A DNA stretch of 51,608 nt from Profundicola sp048268105 (GTDB lineage: Bacteria; Bacteroidota; Bacteroidia; Flavobacteriales; Weeksellaceae), in assembly GCA_048268105.1 (NCBI GenBank), contig JBLWWH010000017.1, positions 1 to 51,608 of the forward strand. Reading direction: 5' to 3'. Positions 1 to 9,908 of the stretch are shown in pieces; the stretch's first letter is position 1, and every line of letters begins with the position of its first letter. The translations under genes and the position numbers were made by a program. Below the pieces are notes generated by a model. The model searched no databases. It had not been told where the DNA came from and worked only from the letters and a program-made list of their open reading frames with translations.

Positions 1-226
1 ATTTTGGTGAGAAACTATTTGATAGAGTGATAGTTGCAGCAATATCAAGCCGATAGGCGCGATTGCGGACAATCAAAAAGATTTTTAACTCAAATCGCAT
101 AATAAGATATGTGAATTGTTAAATCAATAATAAATTAAATGTTTTATTAATTTTAAGTGTTAAAAGTTTCATAAATATAATTTTTGTGCTACATTAGCAA
201 TTGAAATTTTATAAAAACTATAATGT
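1..226. other. Upstream non-coding segment before the first SusC gene
   Basis: No complete gene is seen. A short open frame enters from the left edge and stops at 54-56; it could be the last 17 codons of an upstream gene but is too short to identify. The rest is very AT-rich. A weak -7-like element (TA followed by TTTTTG) lies near 175-185, about 40 bases before the SusC start, and may be its promoter, but it does not fit the TAnnTTTG spacing exactly. Confidence 0.3.
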
Positions 227-3200
227 ATGAGGACAAACATTAAGTTACTTTTTACTGCAATCCTTTTGGCTGGATCCGTTTTCGTGATGGCGCAGCAAAA
301 GATGATTACAGGACAAGTAACAGATTCGGATGGCTTTCCTGTCGCAGATGCTTATGTATATGTGGAAGGAACAGACAACGGAGTATATACCGACTCAAAT
401 GGTAATTACTCCTTAAGTGTAAATCAAGGCGATGAAGTCGCTATTGAATTTATTGGTTTTGAAACCAAAACTGTCGCTGTAGGGAGCAGCGATCAGTATA
501 ATGTATCAATTTCGAGAGGTGGAGCGATTGAGCTAGGTGCTACAGTTGCAACAGCTTTAGGCATTGAGAGAGATAAGAAAGCATTAGGTTATGCGGCTCA
601 AGAAGTAGATGGAGACATGTTAAACGCTTCTAAGAGTAACAACGCACTAGCTTCTCTTTCTGGTAACGTTGCTGGTGTGCAAATTTCTACACCTAGTGGT
701 AACATGGGGGGCTCTGCAAGAATGTTATTAAGAGGTGCAGCTTCTATTAAAGCAGAGAATAAACCACTAATTGTTGTTGATGGTATACCTATCAGTAACT
801 CCAACTTTAACTCTACAAATGCACAAAGAGGTGCAGGTGGTCGAGATTATGGTGATATGGGGTTCGATATCGATCCAAATAACGTAGAGAATGTAACTGT
901 CTTAAAAGGTGGTGCTGCTTCTGCATTATATGGTTCTAGAGGTGCGAATGGTGTTGTATTGATTACTACTAAAAAAGGTACTAAACAAGATGCGATTGAG
1001 TTTAACACAGGCGTTTCATTCGAGAGTGTAAGTTTATTCCCTAAATTACAAAAACAATATGGAGCGGGTTCTATGGACTCTTTCCAAACGCAAGAAATCA
1101 ATGGTCAAACATATAATATAGTTGAATATCAATTAGATGAAAGTTGGGGGCCAAAGTATAATCCTAATATTTCAGTTTTACATTGGGATGCTTTTGATCC
1201 AGATGATGCTGCTAATTACTTGAGACCAAGACCTTGGGTTGCTCCTGAGAATGACGCTGAGACTTTTTTCGATACAGGTGTTTCTTATAACAATAGCGTT
1301 GCATTTAGCAAGTCTTTCGATGGAACAAGTGCAAGAATCGCTTACTCTAATTTATATGTTGATGGATTCTTTCCAAATTCAAAATTAAATAAGAGCTCAT
1401 TTAATACAGATATTTCTACTAAATTTTCTGATAAATTATCTGCAAAAGGTAATATTACCTATGTAAACACTAATGCTTTTAACAGACCAGAAGTGGGTTA
1501 TGGAGATAACAGCGTTATGCAAAAAATGTTACAATGGGGTCAAAGACAGTTAGATTATAGTAGACTTAAAAATTACAAGTATGCTGATGGTAGCCAAAAA
1601 ACCTGGAACAGAACGGCTTGGAATAATGCAACGCCTTTGTACTCAGATAATCCTTACTGGACTGCCTACGAAAATACAGCTGAAGATGAGAGAAATAGAT
1701 ACTTAGGTAGTTTCCAATTACAATATGATATTACAGATAACTTATATGCTGTAGGTAATGTTTATGGAGATGGATATACTATGACAGGTTCTGAAAGAGT
1801 GGCCGTAGGTTCTCAAGCAGTTTCTGGATTTAGTACAATCAACAGAGTTGCAAGAGAATTTAACTACGAAGCTAGATTACACTATGACAAAGATTACGGA
1901 GACTTTAGTGTGAATTCATTCTTTGGTGGTAACATTAGAGATGAGCTATACAAAAGTTTATCTTCTGCAACGAGTGGTGGATTAGTAGTGCCAGGAATTT
2001 ATAACTTAAGTAATAGTAAAGATAACCCTACAACTCAAAACTTCTTAAGCGAGAAAAGAGTAAACAGTTTATATGGTATGTTATCTTTAGGATATAAGGA
2101 TTATGTTTTCGTTGAGGCAACAGCTAGAAATGACTGGTCTTCAACTTTACCAGCAGACAATAACTCATACTTCTACCCATCAGTTAGTACAAGTGTTGTC
2201 TTATCAGAATTTATCAACCAACCTTGGATGAGATTTTGGAAAGTTAGAGGTGCTTGGGCTAGAACCGGTAATGATACGTCGCCTTATAATTTAAGAGACA
2301 CATTCGTTGGTGGTGGAAACTTCATAGGATCGCCAACATTCTCATTGAATACAACCAAGAAAAACGAAAACTTAGTACCAGAAGAAACTGATTCTTGGGA
2401 AGTTGGTATGGAAATGTCTTTATTCAAAGGAAGAGTTTTCTTTGACGTGACATATTATGATCAATATTCTAGAGCCTTATTAACGGATGTTCAGTTAACG
2501 CCTACTACAGGTAGTAACGCAACTTTCGTAAACAGTGGGGAGATGAGCAACAAAGGTATCGAGGCTTTAGTGAAAGTTACTCCTATTAAATCAGAAGACT
2601 TTAGTTGGGACTTAACTTGGAACTTTGCTAAGAACAAAAACATGGTAGAGAAATTATATGAAGGTGTACCAGCTTTAAATATTGTTAATGGAATCTTTGG
2701 TGCACAATTATGGGCAGTAGAAGGATTAGAGTATGGACAAATTAGAGGTACTGACTTTATCTATGATGATGCTGGAAATCCAGTAGTTGGAGCTGATGGT
2801 ATGTACGCTAGTACTGGTATCAAAGATTTAGGTTCTGTTTTACCAGATTATAACATGGGATTAAGAAACACATTTAACTATAAAGATTTCTCTTTTAGCT
2901 TTTTAATCGATATGCAAAAAGGAGGTAGATATTATTCAGTTTCAAATATGTGGGGTATGTACAGTGGTATGTTAGAAGCAACGGCTGCTAACGGAATCCG
3001 TGAAAATGGAATCGTATTACCAGGTGTTACAGGTACAGTTGCTCAGAATGATGATGGAACTTATTCAGTAACGAATACAGCTGCGAATACAACTAATATT
3101 TCTGCGGCCGATTACGGATACAACTATTATGTTGGACCAAAAGCTCAAAACATTTTTGATGCAGATTATTTCAAATTAAGAGATGTAACTTTAACTTATT

Positions 3201-3400
3201 CTTTACCTCAAAATTTAATCGGACCATTCAAAGGGGTTGATGTAACTGCATTTGGTAGAAACTTATTGGTTTGGGGATTAGATAACAAAGATTTTGATCC
3301 AGAGCAAACTACTACAGGTAGTGGTAACATCCAAGGTTTAGAAGGTGGTAGTTTACCTCCAACTAGAACTTATGGTATGAACTTAAAATTACAATTCTAA
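227..3400 (+). CDS. SusC/RagA-family TonB-linked outer membrane protein
   Basis: This is a 1057-residue TonB-dependent outer-membrane transporter of the SusC/RagA family. It has a signal peptide ending near AQQ (about residue 24). A CarboxypepD_reg-like domain follows (about 26-100, beginning MITGQVTDSDGFPVADAYV), then a plug domain with the typical VVDGIPI and LKGGAASALYGSRGANGVV segments (about 125-250), then a long beta-barrel ending in an aromatic-rich strand with a terminal F. SusC forms the barrel of a SusCD complex, in which the SusD lipoprotein is the lid. The SusD partner starts 13 bases downstream, so the two are surely one operon. No glycosidase, sulfatase or sigma/anti-sigma pair is adjacent, so a carbohydrate substrate is not indicated. 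Peptides, as for RagAB, are an alternative suggested by the neighbourhood. Confidence 0.93.
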   Translation: MRTNIKLLFTAILLAGSVFVMAQQKMITGQVTDSDGFPVADAYVYVEGTDNGVYTDSNGNYSLSVNQGDEVAIEFIGFETKTVAVGSSDQYNVSISRGGAIELGATVATALGIERDKKALGYAAQEVDGDMLNASKSNNALASLSGNVAGVQISTPSGNMGGSARMLLRGAASIKAENKPLIVVDGIPISNSNFNSTNAQRGAGGRDYGDMGFDIDPNNVENVTVLKGGAASALYGSRGANGVVLITTKKGTKQDAIEFNTGVSFESVSLFPKLQKQYGAGSMDSFQTQEINGQTYNIVEYQLDESWGPKYNPNISVLHWDAFDPDDAANYLRPRPWVAPENDAETFFDTGVSYNNSVAFSKSFDGTSARIAYSNLYVDGFFPNSKLNKSSFNTDISTKFSDKLSAKGNITYVNTNAFNRPEVGYGDNSVMQKMLQWGQRQLDYSRLKNYKYADGSQKTWNRTAWNNATPLYSDNPYWTAYENTAEDERNRYLGSFQLQYDITDNLYAVGNVYGDGYTMTGSERVAVGSQAVSGFSTINRVAREFNYEARLHYDKDYGDFSVNSFFGGNIRDELYKSLSSATSGGLVVPGIYNLSNSKDNPTTQNFLSEKRVNSLYGMLSLGYKDYVFVEATARNDWSSTLPADNNSYFYPSVSTSVVLSEFINQPWMRFWKVRGAWARTGNDTSPYNLRDTFVGGGNFIGSPTFSLNTTKKNENLVPEETDSWEVGMEMSLFKGRVFFDVTYYDQYSRALLTDVQLTPTTGSNATFVNSGEMSNKGIEALVKVTPIKSEDFSWDLTWNFAKNKNMVEKLYEGVPALNIVNGIFGAQLWAVEGLEYGQIRGTDFIYDDAGNPVVGADGMYASTGIKDLGSVLPDYNMGLRNTFNYKDFSFSFLIDMQKGGRYYSVSNMWGMYSGMLEATAANGIRENGIVLPGVTGTVAQNDDGTYSVTNTAANTTNISAADYGYNYYVGPKAQNIFDADYFKLRDVTLTYSLPQNLIGPFKGVDVTAFGRNLLVWGLDNKDFDPEQTTTGSGNIQGLEGGSLPPTRTYGMNLKLQF

Positions 3401-3413
3401 ATAATAGAACAAG

Positions 3414-4964
3414 ATGAAATATACAAGAATAATAGGATTAGCATTAGTAGGACTTATTTCGTTCACCTCATGTGATTCTGATTTAGCAGATATAAATCAA
3501 AATCCCAATGACCCAGAGTTAGTTCCAACTTATACAATCTTTAATAGAGCCACCAAAAGGGTAATGGATAATACCCGAGATGGTTGGATGGCAGCGAGAT
3601 TAACTTCTCCATGGGTGCAATATGGTGCTCAGATAAATTATGTAGAAGAAGATAGATATCTATATCGTGAAACTACATCACAAGGTGGTTGGAATCAACT
3701 TTACTTTGCCGCTAATAACTTTAAGAAAATTACAGAAATTGCATCTGAACAAGATTTAGCGACTTCGCCAAATCAAATTGCTGCTGCAAGAGTAATGTTG
3801 GCTTATACCTTTATGACTTTGGCAGATCACTGGGGAGATGTTCCTTATTGGTCTTATGGTACAAGTGATCCGGAGTTTCAAGCTTTGAACATTCAAGAAA
3901 CTACAACGCCGGTTTATGCACCACAGTCTAAAATTTATGCTGACTTGTTGAAAGAGTTAAGCGAAGCGAACGATCAATTCACAATGGATCAACCAGTGTT
4001 TGGTGCAGGTGATGGTATTTATGGAGGAGATGCCTCTAAATGGAAAAAGTTTGCTAACTCATTACGTCTAAGAATTGCCAACAGAGTTAAGGATGTTTTA
4101 CCTGCAGCTCAAGCGCATATTACAGATGCCATTAATGATGGTGTTTTTGAGTCAAATGCAGATAACGCGGCTCAATCATATGGTACTTCAAGTGCACAAG
4201 GTAACCCATTTTGGGCAACGTTCTTTGTTGATGCACGTACCGACTTTGCAGTGAACGACAGATTCATTAGATTATTAAAAGGAGATAATGGCCAATTCGG
4301 ATACGATCCAAGACTACAACAAATGGCTGCTCCAGCAGGAACATCTGTGGCTAGCATAAGCGCAAACACTTATACACCAAGTGATGATTTAGATGATTAT
4401 CAAGGTATGCCTTATGGATTACCAGAAAATAGATTGTCTGCTAACAACACAATTGCCGGTTTGTCTTTTGCAAGTAACCAAGTGATTTCAATCGATGCTC
4501 CAGAAATTTTAATGGAATATTCAGAAGTTTTGTTTATATTGTCAGAAGTAAACGGATGGGATCAAGGATACTATGAACAAGGTGTTAGAGCTTCTATGGA
4601 GAAATGGGGAGTTGAGTCTTCTAAAATTAATGCCTTCATAGCTGGTTTACCAGCAGCTAATAAAGAAAACGTTATTTCTCAGAAATACGTAGCTTTATAT
4701 ATGCAGCCTCAAGAAGCTTGGGCAGAATATAGAAGAACAGGTTATCCAGATGGTGACATTCTACTATTGCCTGGTGGTACAGGTTTAGAAGTTGATGGAA
4801 CAACTACTTATGTATTTACTCCACTACCTGTAATTGATCATATGCCTTATAGAGTTAGATATCCAGAAGGAGAGTTTAGTTTGAACGAAGCTAATGTAAT
4901 TGAAGCTTCTAATAGACTTCCAAATGGGGATACGATGGACAGCAAATTGTGGTGGATGCCATAA
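3414..4964 (+). CDS. SusD/RagB-family lipoprotein (SusD-like_2 type)
   Basis: This 516-residue surface lipoprotein is the expected lid of the preceding SusC. The N-terminus MKYTRIIGLALVGLISFTSC has a lipobox ending in Cys20. The early DINQNPNDP segment, the W..LY..ANNF..I motif (about 90-105) and the DHWGDVPYW motif (about 140-150) fit the SusD-like_2 branch rather than classical SusD. The family is helical with TPR-like repeats and binds the imported nutrient outside the cell. It is co-transcribed with the SusC gene and followed by a strong terminator. The substrate cannot be read from the sequence. Confidence 0.9.
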   Translation: MKYTRIIGLALVGLISFTSCDSDLADINQNPNDPELVPTYTIFNRATKRVMDNTRDGWMAARLTSPWVQYGAQINYVEEDRYLYRETTSQGGWNQLYFAANNFKKITEIASEQDLATSPNQIAAARVMLAYTFMTLADHWGDVPYWSYGTSDPEFQALNIQETTTPVYAPQSKIYADLLKELSEANDQFTMDQPVFGAGDGIYGGDASKWKKFANSLRLRIANRVKDVLPAAQAHITDAINDGVFESNADNAAQSYGTSSAQGNPFWATFFVDARTDFAVNDRFIRLLKGDNGQFGYDPRLQQMAAPAGTSVASISANTYTPSDDLDDYQGMPYGLPENRLSANNTIAGLSFASNQVISIDAPEILMEYSEVLFILSEVNGWDQGYYEQGVRASMEKWGVESSKINAFIAGLPAANKENVISQKYVALYMQPQEAWAEYRRTGYPDGDILLLPGGTGLEVDGTTTYVFTPLPVIDHMPYRVRYPEGEFSLNEANVIEASNRLPNGDTMDSKLWWMP

Positions 4965-4983
4965 TATATGCTAGATATAAACT

Positions 4984-5013
4984 AAAGCCGCCTCTTTTGA
5001 GGCGGCTTTTTTT
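4984..5013 (+). terminator. Rho-independent terminator of first SusCD operon
   Basis: A perfect 11-bp stem (AAAGCCGCCTC / GAGGCGGCTTT) with a TTTT loop is followed by a T run. It lies 20 bases after the SusD stop codon and closes the operon. Confidence 0.93.
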
Positions 5014-5112
5014 ATGCTATAAAGTCGCTGTAGACAATCTCTTTACAATAAAACTTGTATTTCTTAAATAAATGTTAGTAATTTGTAATTAAATGTTATT
5101 AAAAAATAATAT

Positions 5113-8100
5113 ATGAGGACAAAAAATTTAGTTTTTAGTGTGATGACACTGTTGCTCTTTACTTCCTTCGCGTATGCGCAGGTGTCTGGGGTAGTGGTGG
5201 ACGACTTTGGTCCAGTTACGGGAGCGATCGTAACTGTGGATGAAACGGGAGTTTCAACCGAGACCAATGATTTAGGGGTATTTAATATTAATGCTTCTGT
5301 AGGAGACAACCTATCAGTTATGAACCCAAACACCTTAGCGGAGAAATCTTTCCCAGTTACAGGTATGAATTTAGGGGAATTAGTTTTAGGTGATGCAGCC
5401 ATCGGTTTATCTGATGTAATTACTTTAGGATATTCATCTACAACTGACGATGCCTATACAGGTACTGCAGATGTAGTAGATTCTAAGCAAATCGAAAAGA
5501 AAAGTGTTTCGGATATTTCTGCAGCATTAGCAGGAGAGTCTGCGGGTGTGGTAGTAGTAACTGGATCTGGACAACCAGGTACTTCTTCATCAATTAGAAT
5601 TCGTGGTATTGGTTCGGTAAATGGTAGTACTGCTCCATTATATGTAGTAGATGGTATTCCATTCGATGGTTACTTGAACTCAATTAACCCTGCAGATATT
5701 GAAAACACTGTTATTTTGAAAGACGCGACGGCAACTGCTATTTATGGTGCACGTGGAGCGAACGGTGTTATTGTGATTAATACAAAGAAAGGTAAGAAAG
5801 GTAAATCAGAAATTACCTTTGATAGTAAAGTTGGTTTCAACATGAGCTTATTACCTAGATATAATACAATAGATAATCCAGAGCGCTATATGGAGCTTGG
5901 ATGGGAAGGTTTAAAAAACTATGGTGCATTAAGTGGTGAAGCAGATCCTGCTGCATTTGCTAATGCAAACTTATTTGGTGGTGACTTCGGTATCGCTCCA
6001 ATATATAATATGTGGGATGCTGCTGGTGCTAACTTAATCGATCCTGCTACAGGAAGATTTAACAGTGGTGTTAACAGAAAGTATACGCCCGAAAGATGGG
6101 AGGACTACGCGTTTAGCCCAGGAATCAGAACAGAGAATACAATTAGATTTAGTGGTGGTTCAGATAAAACTACCTTCTACTCATCATTCTCTTACTTAGA
6201 TGAAAAAGGTTATTCAGTTAAATCTGACTATGATCGTTTATCAACTAGATTGAATGTTTCTCACGAAGTAGCTCCTTGGATGGATGCGAATGTGAATTTA
6301 TCTTATTCATTCTCTGATACAAATAATAATGGACAGACTGAAGATTCTGGAAGTGTATTCTGGTTCGTTGATAACATCCCTTCTATTTATCCATTATTCA
6401 CAAGAGATGCTGATGGAAATAAAATTCCTGAGCCAATCTTTGGTGGTTATGAGTATGATTACGGATTTGGCGCAGGTGCAGGACGTGGATTTGGTGCTAA
6501 CACGAACGCGATAGCAGATGCTCACTATAATTTAAGAAATTCTAAAAGACACGACATTAACACAAGTGCGTCTTTTATCTTTAAATTATATGAAGGCTTA
6601 ACTTTAGAAACAAGATTTGGTTCTCAATTCTTAAATGATAACTACAATAACTTAAGGAACCCATACTATGGTTCGGCTGCATCTTCAGCAGATAGTAAAG
6701 GTAGTATCTATAAAGTAAACAACGAACAACTTTCTTATAATATGTTAGAAATGTTGAGATATGCTAAAACATTTGGTGCAAACCATAACTTAGAAATTTT
6801 AGCCGGTCACGAAAACAATGCTTTAGAAGATAAGTATATCTTAGGATATAGATCTGGTTTAGTAATTCCTGATTTACCAGAGTGGAACAATGCTCACCAG
6901 TATGGTTCTATGGCATCTTATACACGTGACTATACAATTGAAAGTTACTTTGGTCAGATTAGCTATGACTTCGCTAGAAAATATTTTGTTACGGCAACAA
7001 TGAGAGCTGATGGTTCTTCAAGATTTAGAAATGAAAAATGGGGAGAATTCGGTTCTGTTGGTTTAGCTTGGATGTTATCTAAAGAAGATTTCATGGCAAA
7101 TCAAAATGTATTTAACAGATTGAAATTAAAAACATCTTATGGTACAACAGGTGAACAAAGAGGTTTAGGATTATATCCTTGGGCTGACTTATACTCCAGT
7201 GCAATGGACGGTGAGTACGGATTTCAACAAGAAACATTTGGTAACCCTGCTTTAACTTGGGAGAGTGCAAAAATGTTCCAAGTAGGTGCTGAAATGAGAA
7301 TTTTTGATCGCGTTAATATCGATTTAGATTACTATAGAAAGAATTCTACAGATTTATTATTCGAAGTTAGAATTCCACCATCAACTGGAGGGGCTATCTT
7401 TAATAATAACGATGGTGAATTATTCAACGCAGGTTTCGAATTTAACGTAAACGCTGATGTTGTAAGAAAAGAAAACTTCTTCTTAAATGTTGGATTCAAC
7501 GGTGAAATGTTACACAACGAGTTGTTAGAAATGCCAATTGAAATGGGAACAGGTGAAAGAAAACTTATTGATATTGCTAGTTATTATGGTAGAGCTGCGG
7601 GACATTCTTTATATGACTACTACCTACGTGAGTGGGCTGGAGTTAATACAGAAACTGGTGCTGCAATGTGGAATATGTATTATGATGACGTGAACGGAAA
7701 CGGCCAGTTTGATGATGGTGATGTTAGAATTGCTTCTATGCATGACTATATGGCTAATAATTCTTCTGCTAATGTTGCAATGACAACTACTACAGTTTAT
7801 ACTAATGCAACTCAGAAGTTTATTGACAAAACAGCTATTCCAGATGTGCGTGGTGCATTCAACTTGTCTACTGGTTTCAAAAACTTTGAACTAAGTGCAC
7901 AATTCTTATATAGCTTTGGTGGATATTCTTATGATAGTGCTTATGCAGGTTTAATGAGAAACACTGAGCTTGGAGGAAACAACTGGCACCAAGACATCGA
8001 GCAAAGATGGCAACAACCAGGTGACGTTACCAACGTACCAAGATTATCAAACAACATCACAGGAGATACAAACTTTACTTCTGCGTCAACTAGATTCTTA

Positions 8101-8334
8101 ACAAAATCTGACTATGTTGCTTTAAATAACGTGAGAATTGGGTATAATTTCCCAACTGATATGATCTCAGGAATGGGATTGGCTGAATTAGGAATGTATG
8201 TACAAGGTGATAACCTTTGGTTATTCTCTGAGAGAGATGGATTTAACCCTTCTGCAAGTTTTACAGGTGGATCAGATACATATAGATACTCTCCATTGTC
8301 TAACATTACGTTTGGTCTAAGAGTTAAACTTTAA
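5113..8334 (+). CDS. SusC/RagA-family TonB-linked outer membrane protein (second copy)
   Basis: This 1073-residue SusC-type transporter has a signal peptide ending near AYAQ (residue 23) and a short CarboxypepD_reg-like domain starting VSGVVVDDFGPV. Its plug contains the RIRGIGSVNGS, YVVDGIPFDGY and LKDATATAIYGARGANGVI segments, followed by a large beta-barrel. Its start context (ATGAGGACAAA) matches that of the first SusC gene, but the two barrels differ widely, so these are diverged paralogues and not a recent duplication. A TTG box (5055-5057) and TAATTTG (5079-5085) are possible promoter elements. The paired SusD begins 11 bases downstream. Confidence 0.93.
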   Translation: MRTKNLVFSVMTLLLFTSFAYAQVSGVVVDDFGPVTGAIVTVDETGVSTETNDLGVFNINASVGDNLSVMNPNTLAEKSFPVTGMNLGELVLGDAAIGLSDVITLGYSSTTDDAYTGTADVVDSKQIEKKSVSDISAALAGESAGVVVVTGSGQPGTSSSIRIRGIGSVNGSTAPLYVVDGIPFDGYLNSINPADIENTVILKDATATAIYGARGANGVIVINTKKGKKGKSEITFDSKVGFNMSLLPRYNTIDNPERYMELGWEGLKNYGALSGEADPAAFANANLFGGDFGIAPIYNMWDAAGANLIDPATGRFNSGVNRKYTPERWEDYAFSPGIRTENTIRFSGGSDKTTFYSSFSYLDEKGYSVKSDYDRLSTRLNVSHEVAPWMDANVNLSYSFSDTNNNGQTEDSGSVFWFVDNIPSIYPLFTRDADGNKIPEPIFGGYEYDYGFGAGAGRGFGANTNAIADAHYNLRNSKRHDINTSASFIFKLYEGLTLETRFGSQFLNDNYNNLRNPYYGSAASSADSKGSIYKVNNEQLSYNMLEMLRYAKTFGANHNLEILAGHENNALEDKYILGYRSGLVIPDLPEWNNAHQYGSMASYTRDYTIESYFGQISYDFARKYFVTATMRADGSSRFRNEKWGEFGSVGLAWMLSKEDFMANQNVFNRLKLKTSYGTTGEQRGLGLYPWADLYSSAMDGEYGFQQETFGNPALTWESAKMFQVGAEMRIFDRVNIDLDYYRKNSTDLLFEVRIPPSTGGAIFNNNDGELFNAGFEFNVNADVVRKENFFLNVGFNGEMLHNELLEMPIEMGTGERKLIDIASYYGRAAGHSLYDYYLREWAGVNTETGAAMWNMYYDDVNGNGQFDDGDVRIASMHDYMANNSSANVAMTTTTVYTNATQKFIDKTAIPDVRGAFNLSTGFKNFELSAQFLYSFGGYSYDSAYAGLMRNTELGGNNWHQDIEQRWQQPGDVTNVPRLSNNITGDTNFTSASTRFLTKSDYVALNNVRIGYNFPTDMISGMGLAELGMYVQGDNLWLFSERDGFNPSASFTGGSDTYRYSPLSNITFGLRVKL

Positions 8335-8345
8335 AAATTAGAAAA

Positions 8346-9833
8346 ATGAAATATTTAATAAAAATTTCTTTATTTATATTCGCAGCAGGATTAGTGTCTT
8401 GTAGTGAGGATTATTTAGAAACAAGACCATCGGAGGAATTATCTTCTGAAGATATTAATAATGCAGGGCAATATAACCCTCAAGTCTTAGATGGTTATTT
8501 GGTTGGTTTATATAATACGATGTATACCACTGGTTCTGGTGGAACAAACCTTAGACATGATGATTTCGGTCAAAAGGGCTGGGATATCTATACGGATATG
8601 TTAGGAAGTGATATGGTATTAGCAGGTAATACTTATGGTTGGTACAGCTATATAGCTAACTATACAGCAACGGTAGATTATACTTCAAACTCGAGTTACA
8701 TGCCTTGGAGATACTATTATAGAATCATTAGAGGTGCTAATACGCTTATTGGAGGATACGATTTAAACGCAATCCCGGATGATGCAGAATCAAAATCAAA
8801 ATTAGGTCAAGGTTTAGCAATTAGAGGATACTCTTACTTAAACCTAATGCACTTATATGTAAATGATAATACTGATTTGAGCAGTCCAGCTGTTCCATTA
8901 ATGTTAGAAGCAAATTTAGATGCACTTCCATTAAGTACAACTGGCGAGGTTTATAATCAAATCATTACTGACTTAGAACTAGCTGTTGAATTATTAGACA
9001 ATGGTCCTAGATCCAATAAGAGAGACATCAATAAAGATGTTGCTAGAGGTATTTTAGGATATGCTTATGCTGCTGTTGGTCGTAATGCTGAAGCTGCTGC
9101 TGTAACTAAAGCAGTAATTGACGAAGGTAACTTCCCATTATTAACTGCTGAAGAATTAGCTTATGATAATGCAACTGCTTCCGGTGGTGGATTTAATAAT
9201 ATTAATACGCCTGCTTGGATGTGGGGTCAAGACGTTACTTTAGAAATGGGATTAGATTTAGTTTCTTGGTGGGGTCAAGTAGACAATTACACTTACTCTT
9301 ATGCTTATGCAGGAGATCCTAAGACTATCGATAATGATTTGTATGCTCAGATTTCTTCAGATGACGTGAGAAAGAAACAATTCGTTGGTTTAGGTCAAAA
9401 GAAACCAACTGGTAAATTCTACGCTCCAGATCGTTCGCCAGGTGGACAAAGAAGTGTAGTTACTGACTACATCTATATGAGAATTGAAGAGATGTACTTA
9501 TTGTATGCTGAAACTGCTGCAAAATCTGGTGCTGAAGGAGGTGAAGCTGGTGCGCGTCAAGCATTAAAAGACTTAATGGAAATCAGAGTTGATGATGCCT
9601 CTTATGTTGATGCTTTATCTGGTCAAGCTTTAATCGATGAGATTAGACTTCAAACAAGAATCGAATTATGGGGTGAAGGAAAAACTTATTGGTCTATGAA
9701 ACGTAACCAGGAAACAAGAACACGTGGTGCTAACCACTTATTCTTCGCTGGAGAGTCATTCCAATATAACGATCCTCGTTTGACATTGGATATTCCACAG
9801 TCTGAGATTCAAAATAATCCAAACATAGATTAA
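8346..9833 (+). CDS. SusD/RagB-family lipoprotein (classical SusD type)
   Basis: This 495-residue lipoprotein has lipobox LVSC (Cys19) and an early ETRPSEELS segment typical of classical SusD proteins. Other family features are the AIRGYSYLNLMHLYV helix, the DYIYMRIEEMYLLYAE segment and the C-terminal RIELWGEGKTYWSMKR motif. It is the lid partner of the SusC protein just upstream. It belongs to a different SusD branch from the first pair, so the two operons probably take up different substrates. Confidence 0.92.
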   Translation: MKYLIKISLFIFAAGLVSCSEDYLETRPSEELSSEDINNAGQYNPQVLDGYLVGLYNTMYTTGSGGTNLRHDDFGQKGWDIYTDMLGSDMVLAGNTYGWYSYIANYTATVDYTSNSSYMPWRYYYRIIRGANTLIGGYDLNAIPDDAESKSKLGQGLAIRGYSYLNLMHLYVNDNTDLSSPAVPLMLEANLDALPLSTTGEVYNQIITDLELAVELLDNGPRSNKRDINKDVARGILGYAYAAVGRNAEAAAVTKAVIDEGNFPLLTAEELAYDNATASGGGFNNINTPAWMWGQDVTLEMGLDLVSWWGQVDNYTYSYAYAGDPKTIDNDLYAQISSDDVRKKQFVGLGQKKPTGKFYAPDRSPGGQRSVVTDYIYMRIEEMYLLYAETAAKSGAEGGEAGARQALKDLMEIRVDDASYVDALSGQALIDEIRLQTRIELWGEGKTYWSMKRNQETRTRGANHLFFAGESFQYNDPRLTLDIPQSEIQNNPNID

Positions 9834-9855
9834 TTTTTAAGAGGATTTTAATATC

Positions 9856-9890
9856 AATAGCTGCCAAGTTAACTTGGCAGCTATTTTTTT
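9856..9890 (+). terminator. Terminator of second SusCD operon
   Basis: A perfect 30-base palindrome (arms AATAGCTGCCAAGTT and AACTTGGCAGCTATT) is followed by a T run. Its right arm also holds the TTG box of the next promoter, so terminator and promoter overlap. Confidence 0.92.
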
Positions 9891-9902
9891 GTCTTATATT
9901 TG
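9874..9902 (+). promoter_or_regulatory. Bacteroidota-type promoter of the porin gene
   Basis: TTG at 9874-9876 is followed, after 18 bases, by a perfect TAnnTTTG box (TATATTTG, 9895-9902). The start codon lies only 6 bases after the box, so the transcript is probably leaderless. Confidence 0.7.
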
Positions 9903-9908
9903 CCTCCT

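Noticed and set aside
1..56. Identified C-terminus of an upstream gene
   Set aside because: Seventeen codons are open to the left edge, but this is too little to name or support a gene.
9900..9908. TTG start of the porin at 9900
   Set aside because: It overlaps the -7 box and would add three residues before a clean signal peptide; the ATG at 9909 is better.
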